Of a DNA stretch of 64,000 bases, positions 35,460 through 46,568 are shown one piece after another. The number at the start of each line of letters is the position of its first letter. Within the stretch, counting starts at the first letter, position 1. The stretch is from Thinopyrum elongatum (lineage: Eukaryota; Streptophyta; Magnoliopsida; Poales; Poaceae), in the NCBI GenBank assembly GCA_011799875.1, contig CM022301.1, forward strand, positions 216,004,526 through 216,068,525. The letters are read 5' to 3'. The notes below the pieces were generated by a model, which saw only the letters and a program-made list of their open reading frames with translations, was not told the DNA's origin and did no database searches. Position numbers and translations under genes: made by a program.

Positions 35460-36309
35460 ATTCTTTTATGCATGATTTCATATCTTTGCAAGTCTCTTTG
35501 AACTATCGATTTGGTTTGACCAACTAGATTGATTTTTCTTGCAATGGGAGAAGTGCTTAGCTTTGGGTTCAATCTTGCGGTGTCCTTTCCCAGTGACAGT
35601 AGGGGCAGCAAGGCACGTATTGTATTGTTACCATCGAGGATAAAAAGATGGGGTTTTCATCATATTGCTTGAGTTAATTCCTCTACATCATGTCATCTTT
35701 CTTAATGCGTTACTCTATTCTTCATGAACTTAATACTCTAGATGCAGGCAGGAGTCGGTCGATGTGTGGAGTAATAGTAGTAGATGCAGAATCGTTTCGG
35801 TCTACTTGACACGGACGTGATACCTATATTCATGATCATTGCCTTAGATATTGTCATAACTTTGCGTTTTTCTATCAATTGCTCGGCAGTAATTTGTTCA
35901 CCCACCATATTATTTTCTATCTTGAGAGAAGCCTCTAGTGAAACCTATGGCCCCCGGGTCTATTTTCCATCATACAATCTTCTACTTTCCAATCTACGAG
36001 TTTTCGATCTACTATTTTGCAATCTTTTACTTTTCAATCTATAAAACAAAAATACCAAAAATATTTACTTTACCATTTATCTATCTTTATCAGATCTCAC
36101 TTTTGCGAGTAACCGTGAAGGGATTGACAACCCCTTATCACGTTGGGTGCAAGTTTGGTGTTTGTTTATGCAGGTATTCGGTGATTTGCGTGTTGTCTCC
36201 TACTGGATTGATACCTTGGTTCTCAAAACTGAGGGAAATACTTACTCTACTTTGCTGCATCACCCTTTCCTCTTCAAGGGAAAAACCAACGCAAGCTCAA
36301 GAAGTAGCA
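35420..36309 (+). repeat. truncated 3' LTR of the Athila-like element
   Basis: The last 890 bp of the LTR, matching 33991-34881 with scattered substitutions. Its 5' edge is the deletion junction in gag. Confidence 0.88.
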
Positions 36310-37946
36310 GCCCACAAGCATTTTAAAACTCAAGATTGAACATGAATTTGGACCTGACTTGGAGTTTAAGAGATGAACAGGATGATAAAGTAGCAGGTAA
36401 TACTAAGCAATGCATAACGTAAGCAGAAACAAAAGAGTGCGACCTCTCTTGCGGACCCGTGTACTCCTCAGGTTCATCTGCTGATTCGATGATGGTGATG
36501 CAGTTGCGATGGCTGCCGGTGGCGGGGAAGGAGATCTGAGGCGGCGAAAGACGGTCAAGAGTCGTGATGTCTGGTATGGTGGGCGCTTTTATCGATGGAG
36601 CAGCCCAGGTGAGGTGGACGATGGCGCGGCAGGAGCAGGACAAACCACACAAAATTTTCTTCGACACCTATCTGTAACTGAAATAATTCTGTAAGGACTC
36701 CTTTGTCTTAATGGATTCTAAAAACGTAGAGGTAAGAAAAACACTGGAATAGGATAGGAATGCACGTGGAAAACAGAGCATTTGTAAACACAGGATTTCT
36801 GTTAACATGAATCGGAAGAGCACAGGAATGCAAAGAAACATGGCCAAATTAAAGTGAAACCACATGAAAATGTGTACTGTTAGAATGTTGTTATGCCACA
36901 AATGCACTTAGTCTTGTTTTCAAGCATAGGATTTTCAAAAGTAAGTCAGATGTATGTTAAAATTTCTATGTTTTTCCTTTGAAACAGACACGAAAGGAAA
37001 AAAATACTTCAATTTTGTTTTGCTCCATTCCTTTCAATGCATGAAAATTGAATAGTAGAGTACCATATGTAAATTTCCTATTGCTATGTTTTTCCTTCAC
37101 TTTATCCTTTGAACCAAAATAGCCCTAAGGGATTGACATGAATGTAGAGTAATAAGTGATGTGACAAGTGCACAACCTCTTTGGCGTAGCCGTGTCGACC
37201 TCAGCATCATTGGGTTGGCCGCTGAAGATGTTGCGGTGGAGGTGGCTGTCGAAGGTGTGGAAGAAGATCTGAGGCATCTGTAGACAACGTCAAGGGTACT
37301 GCTCTGTTGTGATGGATGGTTTGATTGTTGGAGCAGCTCCGGCGAGGTGTATGACGTCAAGGCTGAAGCAATACAAGAAAGACATCGTTAATCTGAAGAG
37401 GGATTCTAATAGCATCTCCAATAGATGATGTAAAATACACGATGAAAAAGTGCTAGATGTAACATTTACATCATCAAAAAACACCTAACTCCAACAGATG
37501 ATGTAAAAACTGTTGATTCTGAACTTAACTGTCAAAACTGAATTTTACTGTCGAAACTGAATGTTACTGTCGAAACTGAATTTTCCTGTCGAAACTGAAC
37601 GCACTAGTAGCAGAGAAGCACTTCATAGATAGTTTAGGCCGCTCGAGCACTAGTAGCAGAGAAGCACTGATCTAAATCAGGAGCCACTCGACAGCGAACG
37701 CACTAGCAGATAGCAGCCGGAGCAGTGGTGCCCGGAGCAACAACGCGAACGAGAGATAGAGCAACAACTCGTGTAGCTCCAGCAGCCCGTGTATCAGCAT
37801 CAGCAGCGTGAGTGAGAGCAAGAGCAGAGCAGCAGCACGAGCAAGAGGAAGAGCAGAGCAGCGGCGCGAGCGAGAGCCGGAGCAGCAGCAGCAGCTCTGG
37901 CCGGTATGGACGCCGGCGCCGAGGGAGTCTCGCACAGGGGGATAGC
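36310..37946 (-). mobile_element. CACTA continuation with duplicated exon-like blocks
   Basis: Two related minus-strand blocks (36430-36640 and 37134-37380) share the order of a short hydrophobic leader, AAPSIK or AAPTIK, and a Pro-rich segment before the splice-like end. They look like tandem copies of a first exon. 37528-37600 holds four units of about 19-20 bp (ACTGTCGAAACTGAATTTT). 37680-37900 is biased to AGCAG/GAGCGAGAG and has no clear gene. Confidence 0.45.
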
Positions 37947-38205
37947 TGTTGGGGAACGTTGCATGGAAAACAAAAAAATTTCTACGCACACGCAAGATCT
38001 ATCCATGGATATGCATAGCTACGAGAGGGGGAGAGCATCTACATACCCTTGTAGATCCCTAAGCGGAAGCGTTTATCAACGCGGTTGATGTAGTCGTACA
38101 CCTTCACGATCCGTACCGATCAAGCACAGAACGCACGGCACCTCCGCGTTCAGCACATGTTCAGCTCGATGACATCCTCGCCTTCTCGATCCAGCAAGAG
38201 AGGCG
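37947..38205 (-). repeat. BARE-1/WIS/Angela-type LTR fragment
   Basis: Starts TGTTGGGGAACG and continues with TTTCTACGCACACGCAAGATC-like text, the reverse complement of the end of BARE/Angela LTRs. Only about 260 bp remain; the same family appears at 62626. Confidence 0.8.
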
Positions 38206-39123
38206 AAGTAGTAGATATGGAGAGTTTATCAAGATATAATCTTGAATCGTTAATATGGATACTATCTTGGATTATTTTGGCATTTAGCCAGTTCTGGAGT
38301 CAGCCCCCATCAATGCTTCCTTTTGTATTGTAGGTATACCGTTGTCTAACAACAATATCTAGTATGTGTACCGAAGAAGTTTGCATGCGTTTTGCCTACG
38401 TGGTTCAACTGCAAGTTCGACCGAAGTCACTACATCGCATGTAGAGGCTTCCATATACGTTAGAGTGAGAAGCTCTGGAATTACTTCCAAGGTTTCTTTC
38501 TTTTGACCTGATGATGAAGATACTATTATCTCGTCGAGTTGCACTGCCCTCCCACTCACTCTTTTGCAAGAGATATTTTCTTCAAAAATCATGCCGCTCT
38601 ATAGGGCAAACATTTTGCCTCAGCATAATGATGGAGGAATGCCCAACAATTTGGGATAACCTACAAAGTAGTATTTGTCTGATTTGGAATAGGTTTTTAA
38701 ACATTTTACACATGCTTATACTCCAAATGTTAAGAAAAGACAAAACATGGTTGGGCGTACCATACCATGGCGTCATTTTAACAGATCTGATGGCGCTCAA
38801 TTCAGTGTAAAAGCCGTAGTCTCTAAAGCATTACTTTAAAAAGGATAATGGCAAATTGATTTATGTCATCTTTGATCTTACCATGTCATATATGGTTTGA
38901 TTTCATCTTCTCGGACATTCCACTCACAGTGGTCTTCCGAGGGGTGTAAGTTATGAAACCCTTTTCAGAACTCATGACACATTCGCTAAACTTGTAACTC
39001 ACATATTTCTTTCCACAATGCAGAAATATAATTTTCTTGTTACAATAAATTCTACTTCATTCAAAACCTTTTAAACTATTTCAAAGGATCTAGACTTATG
39101 TCTCATTAAGCAAATATTCACAT
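38206..39123. other. unclassified sequence
   Basis: Short open frames on both strands (for example plus 38511-38810) without a motif I recognise. Probably old transposon sequence. Confidence 0.35.
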
Positions 39124-39566
39124 ATGGGACAAATGCATTTTTGCCCTTAGCGGGAACCACCCAACGTGTGTTGCCCTTAATTACTTATATTTGTTCAAAA
39201 TATTCAGAAAACATCACCTATATTTTCATGTCATTTTTATTCATGAAAAAGTATTGTTTATACCTTTTTTATGTTTGATAATGTTAATGAAATTAGTAAC
39301 CTTGGGTAGTTTAAATAGTAATTTTTTTCCTGGATGCAAATGACCTGCACATAAAGGTAATGTTTTTTTTTAACATTTTCATCTTATTTGCATTTGTATG
39401 AGTTCATATGAATTCATCATGGATTTTCAAAGTATTGGTCAAATGGTCAAAAGGGCACTCGAATGACCTGAGAGAAAAATGTAAGGGCAAAACTGAGCAG
39501 AGCCGAAAAGTAATAGCAAAACTCACGGGCTGGCACAACTAGGGGCAAAAGTGTAATTGCCCCTAT
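39124..39566. mobile_element. TIR-bounded non-autonomous element, possibly Mutator-like
   Basis: The left end GGGACAAATGCATTTTTGCCC and the complement of the right end, GGGGCAATTACACTTTTGCCC, form an imperfect TIR of about 25 bp around 440 bp of AT-rich sequence. No target duplication was confirmed. Confidence 0.5.
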
Positions 39567-40900
39567 AAAAATGTTCCTATTCTCTTAAAAAAGAAAGAAA
39601 AAATGGATGAAACCAAAAAAAGAAATGAAGAAAAATGAAGAAAAAATAAACAAAGGAAAGCAAAGAAAAAGAAAAGGGAAAACCGTAGAAAACGAGTGCA
39701 AACGAATGGAAAACAGTTAAACCGAAAATGAAACAACGAAAAATGATTAAACCAAGAAAGAAATAAAGAAACTCAAAGAATAAAGAAGAAAATAAGAAAG
39801 AAAACGAAAAACTTATTAAAACCAGGAAAGAAACAAAAAAAACCAGTTAAACCAAGAAATAAACGAAGAAAACCGATAGAAAACTAAGAAATTCAGAGAA
39901 AACCTGAAGAAAATAGAGAAAGAAACAAATAAGTTGAAGAAAACAGATTAAAAATGAAAAAGATGAAGCGGACATGAGCGAGCGAAAGAACGGTAGAAAA
40001 TGGGCCGACCCAGTACTCTCGTGCGCAGGAAAAGCATCAGACGAGGGGAGCATTCATCTCGCTATAAGCAAGATATAACTCAACGGAAACCAACGGACAA
40101 ATACCTTTTCTTGTTTCTTCTCTTTTTTCATGTACAAGCCCAACATGTTTTGAACAAAGCCAACTGAAAAACGAGGACAATAACAATCAACAACTGAAAT
40201 CACTAGTTAAGGGTTATCCTTTGCAAATATCACTCTCTACATTCTAATGGGTTTACAAGTGTCGTACTGCATGTGCGTCAGTTATCACAACCTGTGAGTT
40301 TTTCCGGCTTTCACATATTACTTGTTTAAAATGTTTTTTCTCTTGAATGGTGTGTCTAGATACTAAAATGTTTTCAGTGTTGGATTTTTCGCCGAGATCT
40401 TCGAAATTAGACCCAATTAATAGATTTCGGTGAACACTTTTCATGAAAAAAAGAAAAAAGAAAAACCAAAAAAATTGAAAAATAGCAATAAAAAATGAAT
40501 ACAGTAAAAAAGCAGAAGAAAAAGTGGAGCCTTGAAGAAAGGCTGCGGATATGACTTTCCTTTGCGAAGCACAAACTGTTTTCGCGAAGCCGTGCTTCTC
40601 ACAGAAGCACAAATGTGCTTATCACATAAACACATGTGCTTTTTTTCTTTTTTTAGAAAAGCATAAGTTGTGCTTTTCTCTTTTTTCAAAGCGCAACTAT
40701 GCTTCTCACATAAGCACATATTGTGCCTCCTGCGGAAAAGCACTGTTTTCTATTTTTTTAAAGAAGAACTTCCAAACCCTCAAAAACCAGACAAAAATCA
40801 AAAGCCAAAATAAAGCCATCTAGAACTCAAAAGCGTGTATAGAAAAATAAGAAAACCGAAATCCATAGACGTTTAGCACGCGATATGTCGAGGTGTTTGG
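39567..40900. repeat. purine-rich and GAAGCAC-rich low-complexity DNA
   Basis: 39590-39970 is A/G-rich with repeated AAACCA/GAAAGAAA phrases. 40550-40745 repeats GAAGCACAA and GTGCTTCTCAC. No gene is seen. Confidence 0.6.
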
Positions 40901-42140
40901 ACGTACTTTGAGGCAAAAAAATAATCCTTGCGTGAGCGTCCCAATGGGTACGAACATCTACAACCGGGCGCCTCAAACCCGTATCAAATGCCCGGGCGGA
41001 CGGCCGGTCACTGATCGGTCACTAAAATGCGACCTAGACGGGCGTCTTAAACGTGCCTCAAATGCCCAGTCTGACCGGCACACCTCATATCCAGCCCAAA
41101 TATGGGACGGCTATGCAGGCGCCCAGGCGCGTCCGCCACGTCAGTCTCTGCACACGCTGGCCCACTCGACCTCACATATATTCCTCCCCATCTGCTCGGC
41201 GGACCAAACCCTAGCCACTTCACTTCACTCCCCTCCACTCCCTTCTGTCACCCAAGCTCCTGTCCGGCGATCTCCGGGCTTCTCCAGCATGGCGAGCAGC
41301 GAATCTGACTCCGATCAATCCATAACCGTCGACTAGGGTGTCTCCCCTGCGGGTTGGAGGAGGCAATGGCCGTCTGCATTGCACTCCGTCGCTCCTGGGA
41401 GGATAGCGCCCGGCCGATGACAGGATCTGTCCAGTCGCGACTCCATAGCGTCGCTGCATCGGGCACTCGGATCCTCCGGGGCTGGATCATCGCGGTCCCG
41501 GGAGTCTTCAAATCTCCCCTTCCCCATCATCGGTCCAGCGGAGTATGAGTCCCACCAGGACCAGTGTGCCCACCGTGGGAAGGAGAAGATAAGGGCGGCG
41601 GTGGCCCGCCTCACTGCCGACATGGCGGCGACGAAGGCGGCTGATGCGGCGGCGCGGGTGGGCGCAGAGAAGGAAGCCATCCGCGCCCGGATTATAAAGA
41701 AGCGGCAGCGGAGGAACACACGCGCGTCGTCCGAGAGCATAATCGGGCGGTACGTGCCATGGCCGGACTGCCACCCAATGAGGAGAAGGAGGAGAGCGAC
41801 ACGGGTCGGACAACTCCGGCGACGAGCAGATCTGGCTCGATCCCTATCGCGTCTTCGACCGATACTACCGCGAGAAGGACGACAATGACGCCAGGAAGGG
41901 CAAGGGCAGTTGTGGATGATCTTCTCCACCATAGCCGAACATGCCAAATTTTGGTAGTTCAATGGCATGTTGTGATGTACTAGCCGGATGATGTGTGTAA
42001 TGCATCGTTTACGTAGTTGCATGAGTTTGTATGGATTTGAGGTATGCTAATTGAGGTGTCCGTTTATGAGAAGGGAAATTTGAGACTTGATCGGTCAGTG
42101 TCGATGTTTGAGGTGTCGAATTTGCCAAGCCTGACTGTAA
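40901..42140 (+). mobile_element. Harbinger-like debris with small open frames
   Basis: A GC-rich segment with phrases such as GGGCGTCTTAAACGTGCCTC and a right end whose complement begins TTAGAGCATTTACAGTCAGG, typical of grass Harbinger-type elements. Open frames (40893-41336, starting a Ser/Asp-rich MASSESDSDQ product near 41289; 41601-41888, Arg/Ala-rich helix) resemble the accessory-gene remnants of such elements. No transposase. Confidence 0.4.
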
Positions 42141-42364
42141 ATGCTCTAACCTTTAATTAGTTGCTTCCATGTCTCGCTAGATGATTTCTAGTCACTCCCA
42201 TACTGGAGTACTACCATTTAACCAAATCTTTAAAGAGGGGGTGAAGTCAGTTGCATATTTACACGAGCGAGATTACCATTAATACCAATCCAACACTATT
42301 CAACATCGAGTTTAGGATTCAGGCTTGAGCCCCCGCTCCCGCTCGATTGTTACAATCCGGGTTA

Positions 42365-42634
42365 GGCTGGTCATAGTGGAGAGTATCATACACTAGTATC
42401 ATGCATATGATACTAGTGTATGATACTACATCTATAGTGCATAGTATTATAGATTGGTATTATATGTGATCTTATTTATTGTCATGCAAGACATATAGTA
42501 GCATAACATTAATTATGATGCGGTATCTATCTATGTTATTATAATTCTCTTTTTTTTTTAATTATTTGCCACGTAAACATGTTTGCAAGTCCCAAGTGCA
42601 TGGTACTGCTTATGTCACCCCACTATGACCAGCC
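42365..42634. mobile_element. Tourist/Harbinger-type MITE at the 3' end of the PAP gene
   Basis: A 270-bp element with TIRs GGCTGGTCATAGTGG and CCACTATGACCAGCC and a perfect TTA target duplication (42362-42364, 42635-42637). It is AT-rich inside and has no coding capacity. It is inserted in the last codons of the PAP gene, and its terminal sequence is read as the new PAP C-terminus and stop. Confidence 0.9.
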
Positions 42635-43469
42635 TTAGCAGCAAGACTGGTGATCCACACCTGGTCGGCCACCACCGGCTGGTCGTCGTCGTTCCGGTGC
42701 CACGTCCACAACGCGTGTGCCGCATTCACCACCTGCAGCATGCCCTGCCCGAAGCTCGCTTCCCGGAACACCGACGTCTTGGGTTGTGGGTCGATATACT
42801 CGTCCGCCAGCCCTTCCCGGTTCCCGCCGTCTCCGATGGTCACGTACACCGGCCCACACTGGTCCTCCATGCCGCCGTAGACGCGCGTGAACCTCTCGTA
42901 CGCGTGCACGTGCCCCGCGAACACCGCGTCCACGCGCGCCGCGCGGAGCATCGCCTCCATGGCGTCCCGCATGTCGTCGCCCTCCCCCTGGTGCGCCTCG
43001 TTGCTGTTGTACCACGGCGCGTGCACCAGCGCCACCACGAACGGCGTCTTCCCGCGGTCGATCCTGGCGAGGTCGCCCTGCAGCCACTCGTGTTGCGCTG
43101 TGCCGGCCTCGAAACCCGTGTACGAGCCCAGCATGATTACATGCACCATGCCGCCCGCGACGTCAAAGGAGTAGTAGAGGTTCGACCCCGACGGGGAGTC
43201 GCCGGCGTCGTACGGCATGCGCCACCGCGCGTTGTAGGCCTTGAAGGCACGCGGCTCGAGGAGCGGGATGCTCTCGATCTCGTGGTTGCCCTCGGTCACC
43301 ATCCACGGCCGCGCGCTCGCCAGCGGCTCGATGAGCCGGCCGTACGAGTCCCAGCGCGGCTGGAAGAAGTCGGCGTACGACAGGTCGCCGGGGAGGAGGA
43401 GCATGTCGTAGTCGGTGGCCGCGATGTGCTGCAGCGTGGTCTTGGTCCAGCCGGTCTGTCCGAGGTCAC
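42610..43469 (-). CDS. PAP exon 3 (catalytic domain, MITE-derived C-terminus)
   Basis: Encodes most of the metallophosphoesterase domain from GDLGQTGW to DQVWITSLA. Beyond 42635 the frame enters the MITE (AKAGHSGVT, then TAA). The long antisense frame 42583-43503 is a shadow of this GC-rich exon. Confidence 0.88.
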
Positions 43470-43567
43470 CTGCAGGACGCCCGCTGAAGCATGCCATGCA
43501 TGAAACCAGAGACCGAAATAAGTTCCAAACTGAAGAGCATTTGATGTGATGTGATGCAATGCAGTGC

Positions 43568-43723
43568 CGATGATGACAAAGTTGAAGGGGAGGCTGGACG
43601 GCGGCGTCCGGAAGGAGAACTCGCGCGACGGGTCGGAGCTGCACCGGTAGTGGTATGTTGTGCTGGGTTTCAGTGGGCCGACCACGGCGTCGTGGATTTT
43701 TCCCGACTTGTAGAGGGCTAGGT
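43568..43723 (-). CDS. PAP exon 2, 3' part
   Basis: Encodes YLALYKSGKIHDAVVGPLKP through NFVIIG, the Fe/Zn-PAP fibronectin-like N-domain end. The left (downstream) edge is followed by GCACTG in the minus strand, a GC-type donor. The right edge is the 9-bp target duplication 43724-43732. Confidence 0.85.
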
Positions 43724-44200
43724 ACGAGTAGCGAATGAATTTTTGTCCAAAAAGACTACTTGCCGGATTGAATTGACAAAAGAGACCACCCTTGAAACCA
43801 ATTGACAAAAAAGACCCCCCTGAGCCGTGGCGGCAGGCGCGCCAGCCGACACGTGGCACCTGCCGCCACGCTGCCAGGCGGCAGCCCCTGCCGTCACAGG
43901 GCCTGACGGCAGGCGCCGCGTTACAGGCCTAGACGACCGGCGACGGAACGGGATCGGCTGGTGGGCCCTGCCGCCAAGCAGCCAGGCGGCAGGGCATGCA
44001 TGCAACCCAAGTTCTATCCGGCCATGTTGCTAATCACGTACAAATCCTCTTGAGCTTACAAGGAAAATGATAAAATATTTCGGCCATGTCGCTAATCACA
44101 CTGGATAATGTACTAGCAGCCCAAGTTCAAACTTGTCACGTACAAATACTCTTGGGCCTACAAGAAAAATAATAAAATATTCCGACAATGTCACTAATCA

Positions 44201-46568
44201 GATTTTTTGTTGAAAAGGACCACATGCGCGAATGAATTGACAAAAAGGACCACCTGCTTATAAATTTGACAAAAAGGACCCCCTCGGCTGTGGTGGCAGG
44301 TGCGGCAGGTGACACGTGGCACCTGCCGCCACACAGCGAGGCGGCAGCACTGTACCAACGGGAATCGGCGCTGGCGACGGAACGGCAGCGGCGTGTGCGG
44401 CCCGGCCGCCAAGGGGCGTGGCGACAGTACTGTACCTGGGGCGCTGCCGCCTCGCGGGCTGGCGGCAGCCCTGTTCATGGCCCTGCTGCTCTACTGCGCG
44501 CTACGCTGATTGCTACTGCTGCTGCATGCGCTTTTAGCCGGCCACTGCTGCTGATTGGTACTGCTGTTGCATGCGCTTTTAGCCGGCCACTGCTGCTGCA
44601 TGCCGACACTGATTGCCTCAGTGCCTCTCTGCTCTCTAAGTGACCTAGAACACAAAGAAAGAAAACCTCGGTAGCCAATTTCCCTCGCGATTTTGGGCGA
44701 TTTAGAGTTGGAAGCAGAAGATGTTTTAGTTGAAGAAAAGATAGATCAAGGTAAGATATATCCATTTTTGTGTGTTTGGTTCGCATGCATATTAATCAAG
44801 TGGAAAAACATTTTAACATCCGTATTTACGTTCAAAATAATCAATTTTTATTAATATCATTCGGTTCGACTGTAAACATAATAATACGATGATAACATTT
44901 AAATATCATATGACTTAAAAAATAACCGTATTTCCGTTAGCAATAATCGGTTTGCTTTTAGTATCATTTGCTTAGAATTTAAACATAATAGTTTGTTTAC
45001 GGATAATAATACGACAAATATTCAAAGCAGCGGTAACATCATTCACAACAGTACATCAATATAAAAAATATTCACAATATTACACAGCGTCATTTATACC
45101 TCAGCTTCAATATGGATGTCGTTCCGAATAAAATTAACCGTCACAAAGGTTCGAAAATATATCCGTCAGCATGCACATATCACCACTAATATATCAACGG
45201 AGCTAACCTATTATCACATGAACATAAATATTAGCCACGTATTATTTCCCCTATCAACAACATCAAAATAGCACTTGCATGAATCGTGGTCATCACCTCA
45301 AAAGGGAGATCGAGGATCGAAACGCAATTTCTTCAACTACGTCATCTCCTCGATCCTCGAAAGAAATTGCGTAGTTGAAGAAATTGAAGAAACAAGGGAG
45401 ATGAGTAACAAACAAGGAGGAGATGACGTAGTTGAAGAAATTGCGTTTCGATCCTCGATCTCTCTTTTGAGGTGATGACCACGATTCATGCAAGTGCTAT
45501 TTTGATGTTGTTGATAGGGGAAATAATACGTGGCTAATATTTATGTTCATGTGATAATAGGTTAACTCCATTGATATATTAGTGGTGATATGTGCATGCT
45601 GACGGATATATTTTCGAACCTTTGTGACGGTTAATTTTATTCGGAACGACATCCATATTGAAGCTGAGGTATAAATGACGCCGTGTAATATTGTGAATAT
45701 TTTTTATATTGATGTACTGTTGTGAATGATGTTACCGCTGCTTTGAATATTTGTCGTATTATTATCCGTAAACAAACTATTATGTTTAAATTCTAAGCAA
45801 ATGATACTAAAAGCAAACCGATTATTGCTAACGGAAATACGGTTATTTTTTAAGTCATACGATATTTAAATGTTATCATCGTATTATTATGTTTACAGTC
45901 GAACCGAATGATATTAATAAAAATTGATTATTTCAAACGAAATACGGATGTTAAAATGTTTTTCCACTTGATTACTATGCATGCGAACCAAACACACAAA
46001 AATGGATATATCTTACCTTGATCTATCTTTTCTTCAACTAAAACATCTTCTGCATCCAACTCTAATTCGCCCAAAATCACGAGGGAAAGTGACTACCGAG
46101 GTTTTCTTTCTTTGTGTTCTAGGTCACTCAAAGAGAGCAGAGAGGCACTGAGGCAATCAGTGTCGGCATGCAGCAGCAGTGGCCGGCTAAAAGCGCATGC
46201 AGCAGCAGTACCAATATGCAGCAGTGGCCGGCTAAAAGCGCATGCAGCAGCAGTACCAATCAGCGTAGCGTGCGGTAGAGCAGCAGGGCCATGAACAGGG
46301 CTGCCGCCAGCCCGCGAGGCGGCAGCGCCCCAGGTACAGTACTGCCGCCACGCCCCTTGGCGACCGGGCCCCACACGTCGCTGCCGTTCCGTCGCCAGCG
46401 TCGATTCCCGTTGGTACAGTCCTGCCGCCTCGCTGTGTGGCGGCAGGTGCCACGTGTCGCCTGCCGCACCTGCCGCCACAGCCGAGGGGGTCCTTTTTGT
46501 CAAATTTATCAGCAGGTGGTCCTTTTTGTCAATTCATTCGCGCAGGTGGTCCTTTTCAACAAAAAATC
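44201..46568. mobile_element. nested 2.37-kb palindromic Mutator-like element
   Basis: Almost the whole element is one inverted repeat: left arm 44201-45349, loop 45350-45418 (69 bp), right arm 45419-46568. Ends read GATTTTTTGTTGAAAAGGAC in both orientations. Flanks are CACTAATCA (44192-44200) and CGCTAATCA (46569-46577), a 9-bp duplication with one mismatch. Terminal blocks (GACAAAAAGGACCACC, GGCGGCAGGTGC) are related to those of the surrounding element, so a family member landed in its relative. Open frames in the arms are mirror copies and not genes. Confidence 0.9.
45350..45418. other. loop of the palindrome
   Basis: 69 bp separating the two arms. It carries partial copies of arm-end sequence (CGATCCTCGA; TAGTTGAAGAAATTG), suggesting that the loop arose by incomplete arm duplication. 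Confidence 0.8.

Larger units (their letters stand above)
33283..36309 (+). mobile_element. Athila-like gypsy element with large internal deletion
   Basis: Plus-strand element: complete 5' LTR (33283-34881), PBS, start of gag, then directly the last 890 bp of the 3' LTR (35420-36309). RT, integrase and the first part of the 3' LTR are missing. Flanks are CCCCA (33278-33282) and GCCCA (36310-36314), a near 5-bp target duplication. The element inserted into the CACTA transposon. Confidence 0.8.
28454..37946 (-). mobile_element. CACTA transposon, one end visible, split by a retrotransposon
   Basis: The left terminus reads CACTACAAAAAAAAATCTG. It is followed by subterminal sequence dense in GGCCCATTA and TTAACGACCCG motifs (28860-29670), the expected binding-site-rich zone of CACTA elements. 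Minus-strand exons resembling the TNPA-like accessory protein follow. An Athila-like insertion splits it (33283-36309), and similar text resumes at 36310. The opposite CACTA terminus was not found; an LTR fragment replaces sequence at 37947. The TNPD-type transposase is not recognised, so this copy looks non-autonomous. Confidence 0.7.

Noticed and set aside
37680..38020. Gene in the AGCAG-rich stretch
   Set aside because: Open frames are composition-driven (Ser/Ala/Leu runs) and cross the LTR fragment edge.
38359..38810. Protein-coding gene in 38.2-38.8 kb
   Set aside because: Frames exist on both strands but show no motif, no splice-consistent structure and no biased composition.
42583..43503. 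306-codon plus-strand open frame opposite PAP exon 3
   Set aside because: Shadow of the GC-rich PAP exon; composition only, and it starts in the MITE.
44266..46503. Two similar open frames of 125 and 136 codons
   Set aside because: They are the same sequence on the two arms of the palindrome, rich in GCC/GGC repeats, with no domain.
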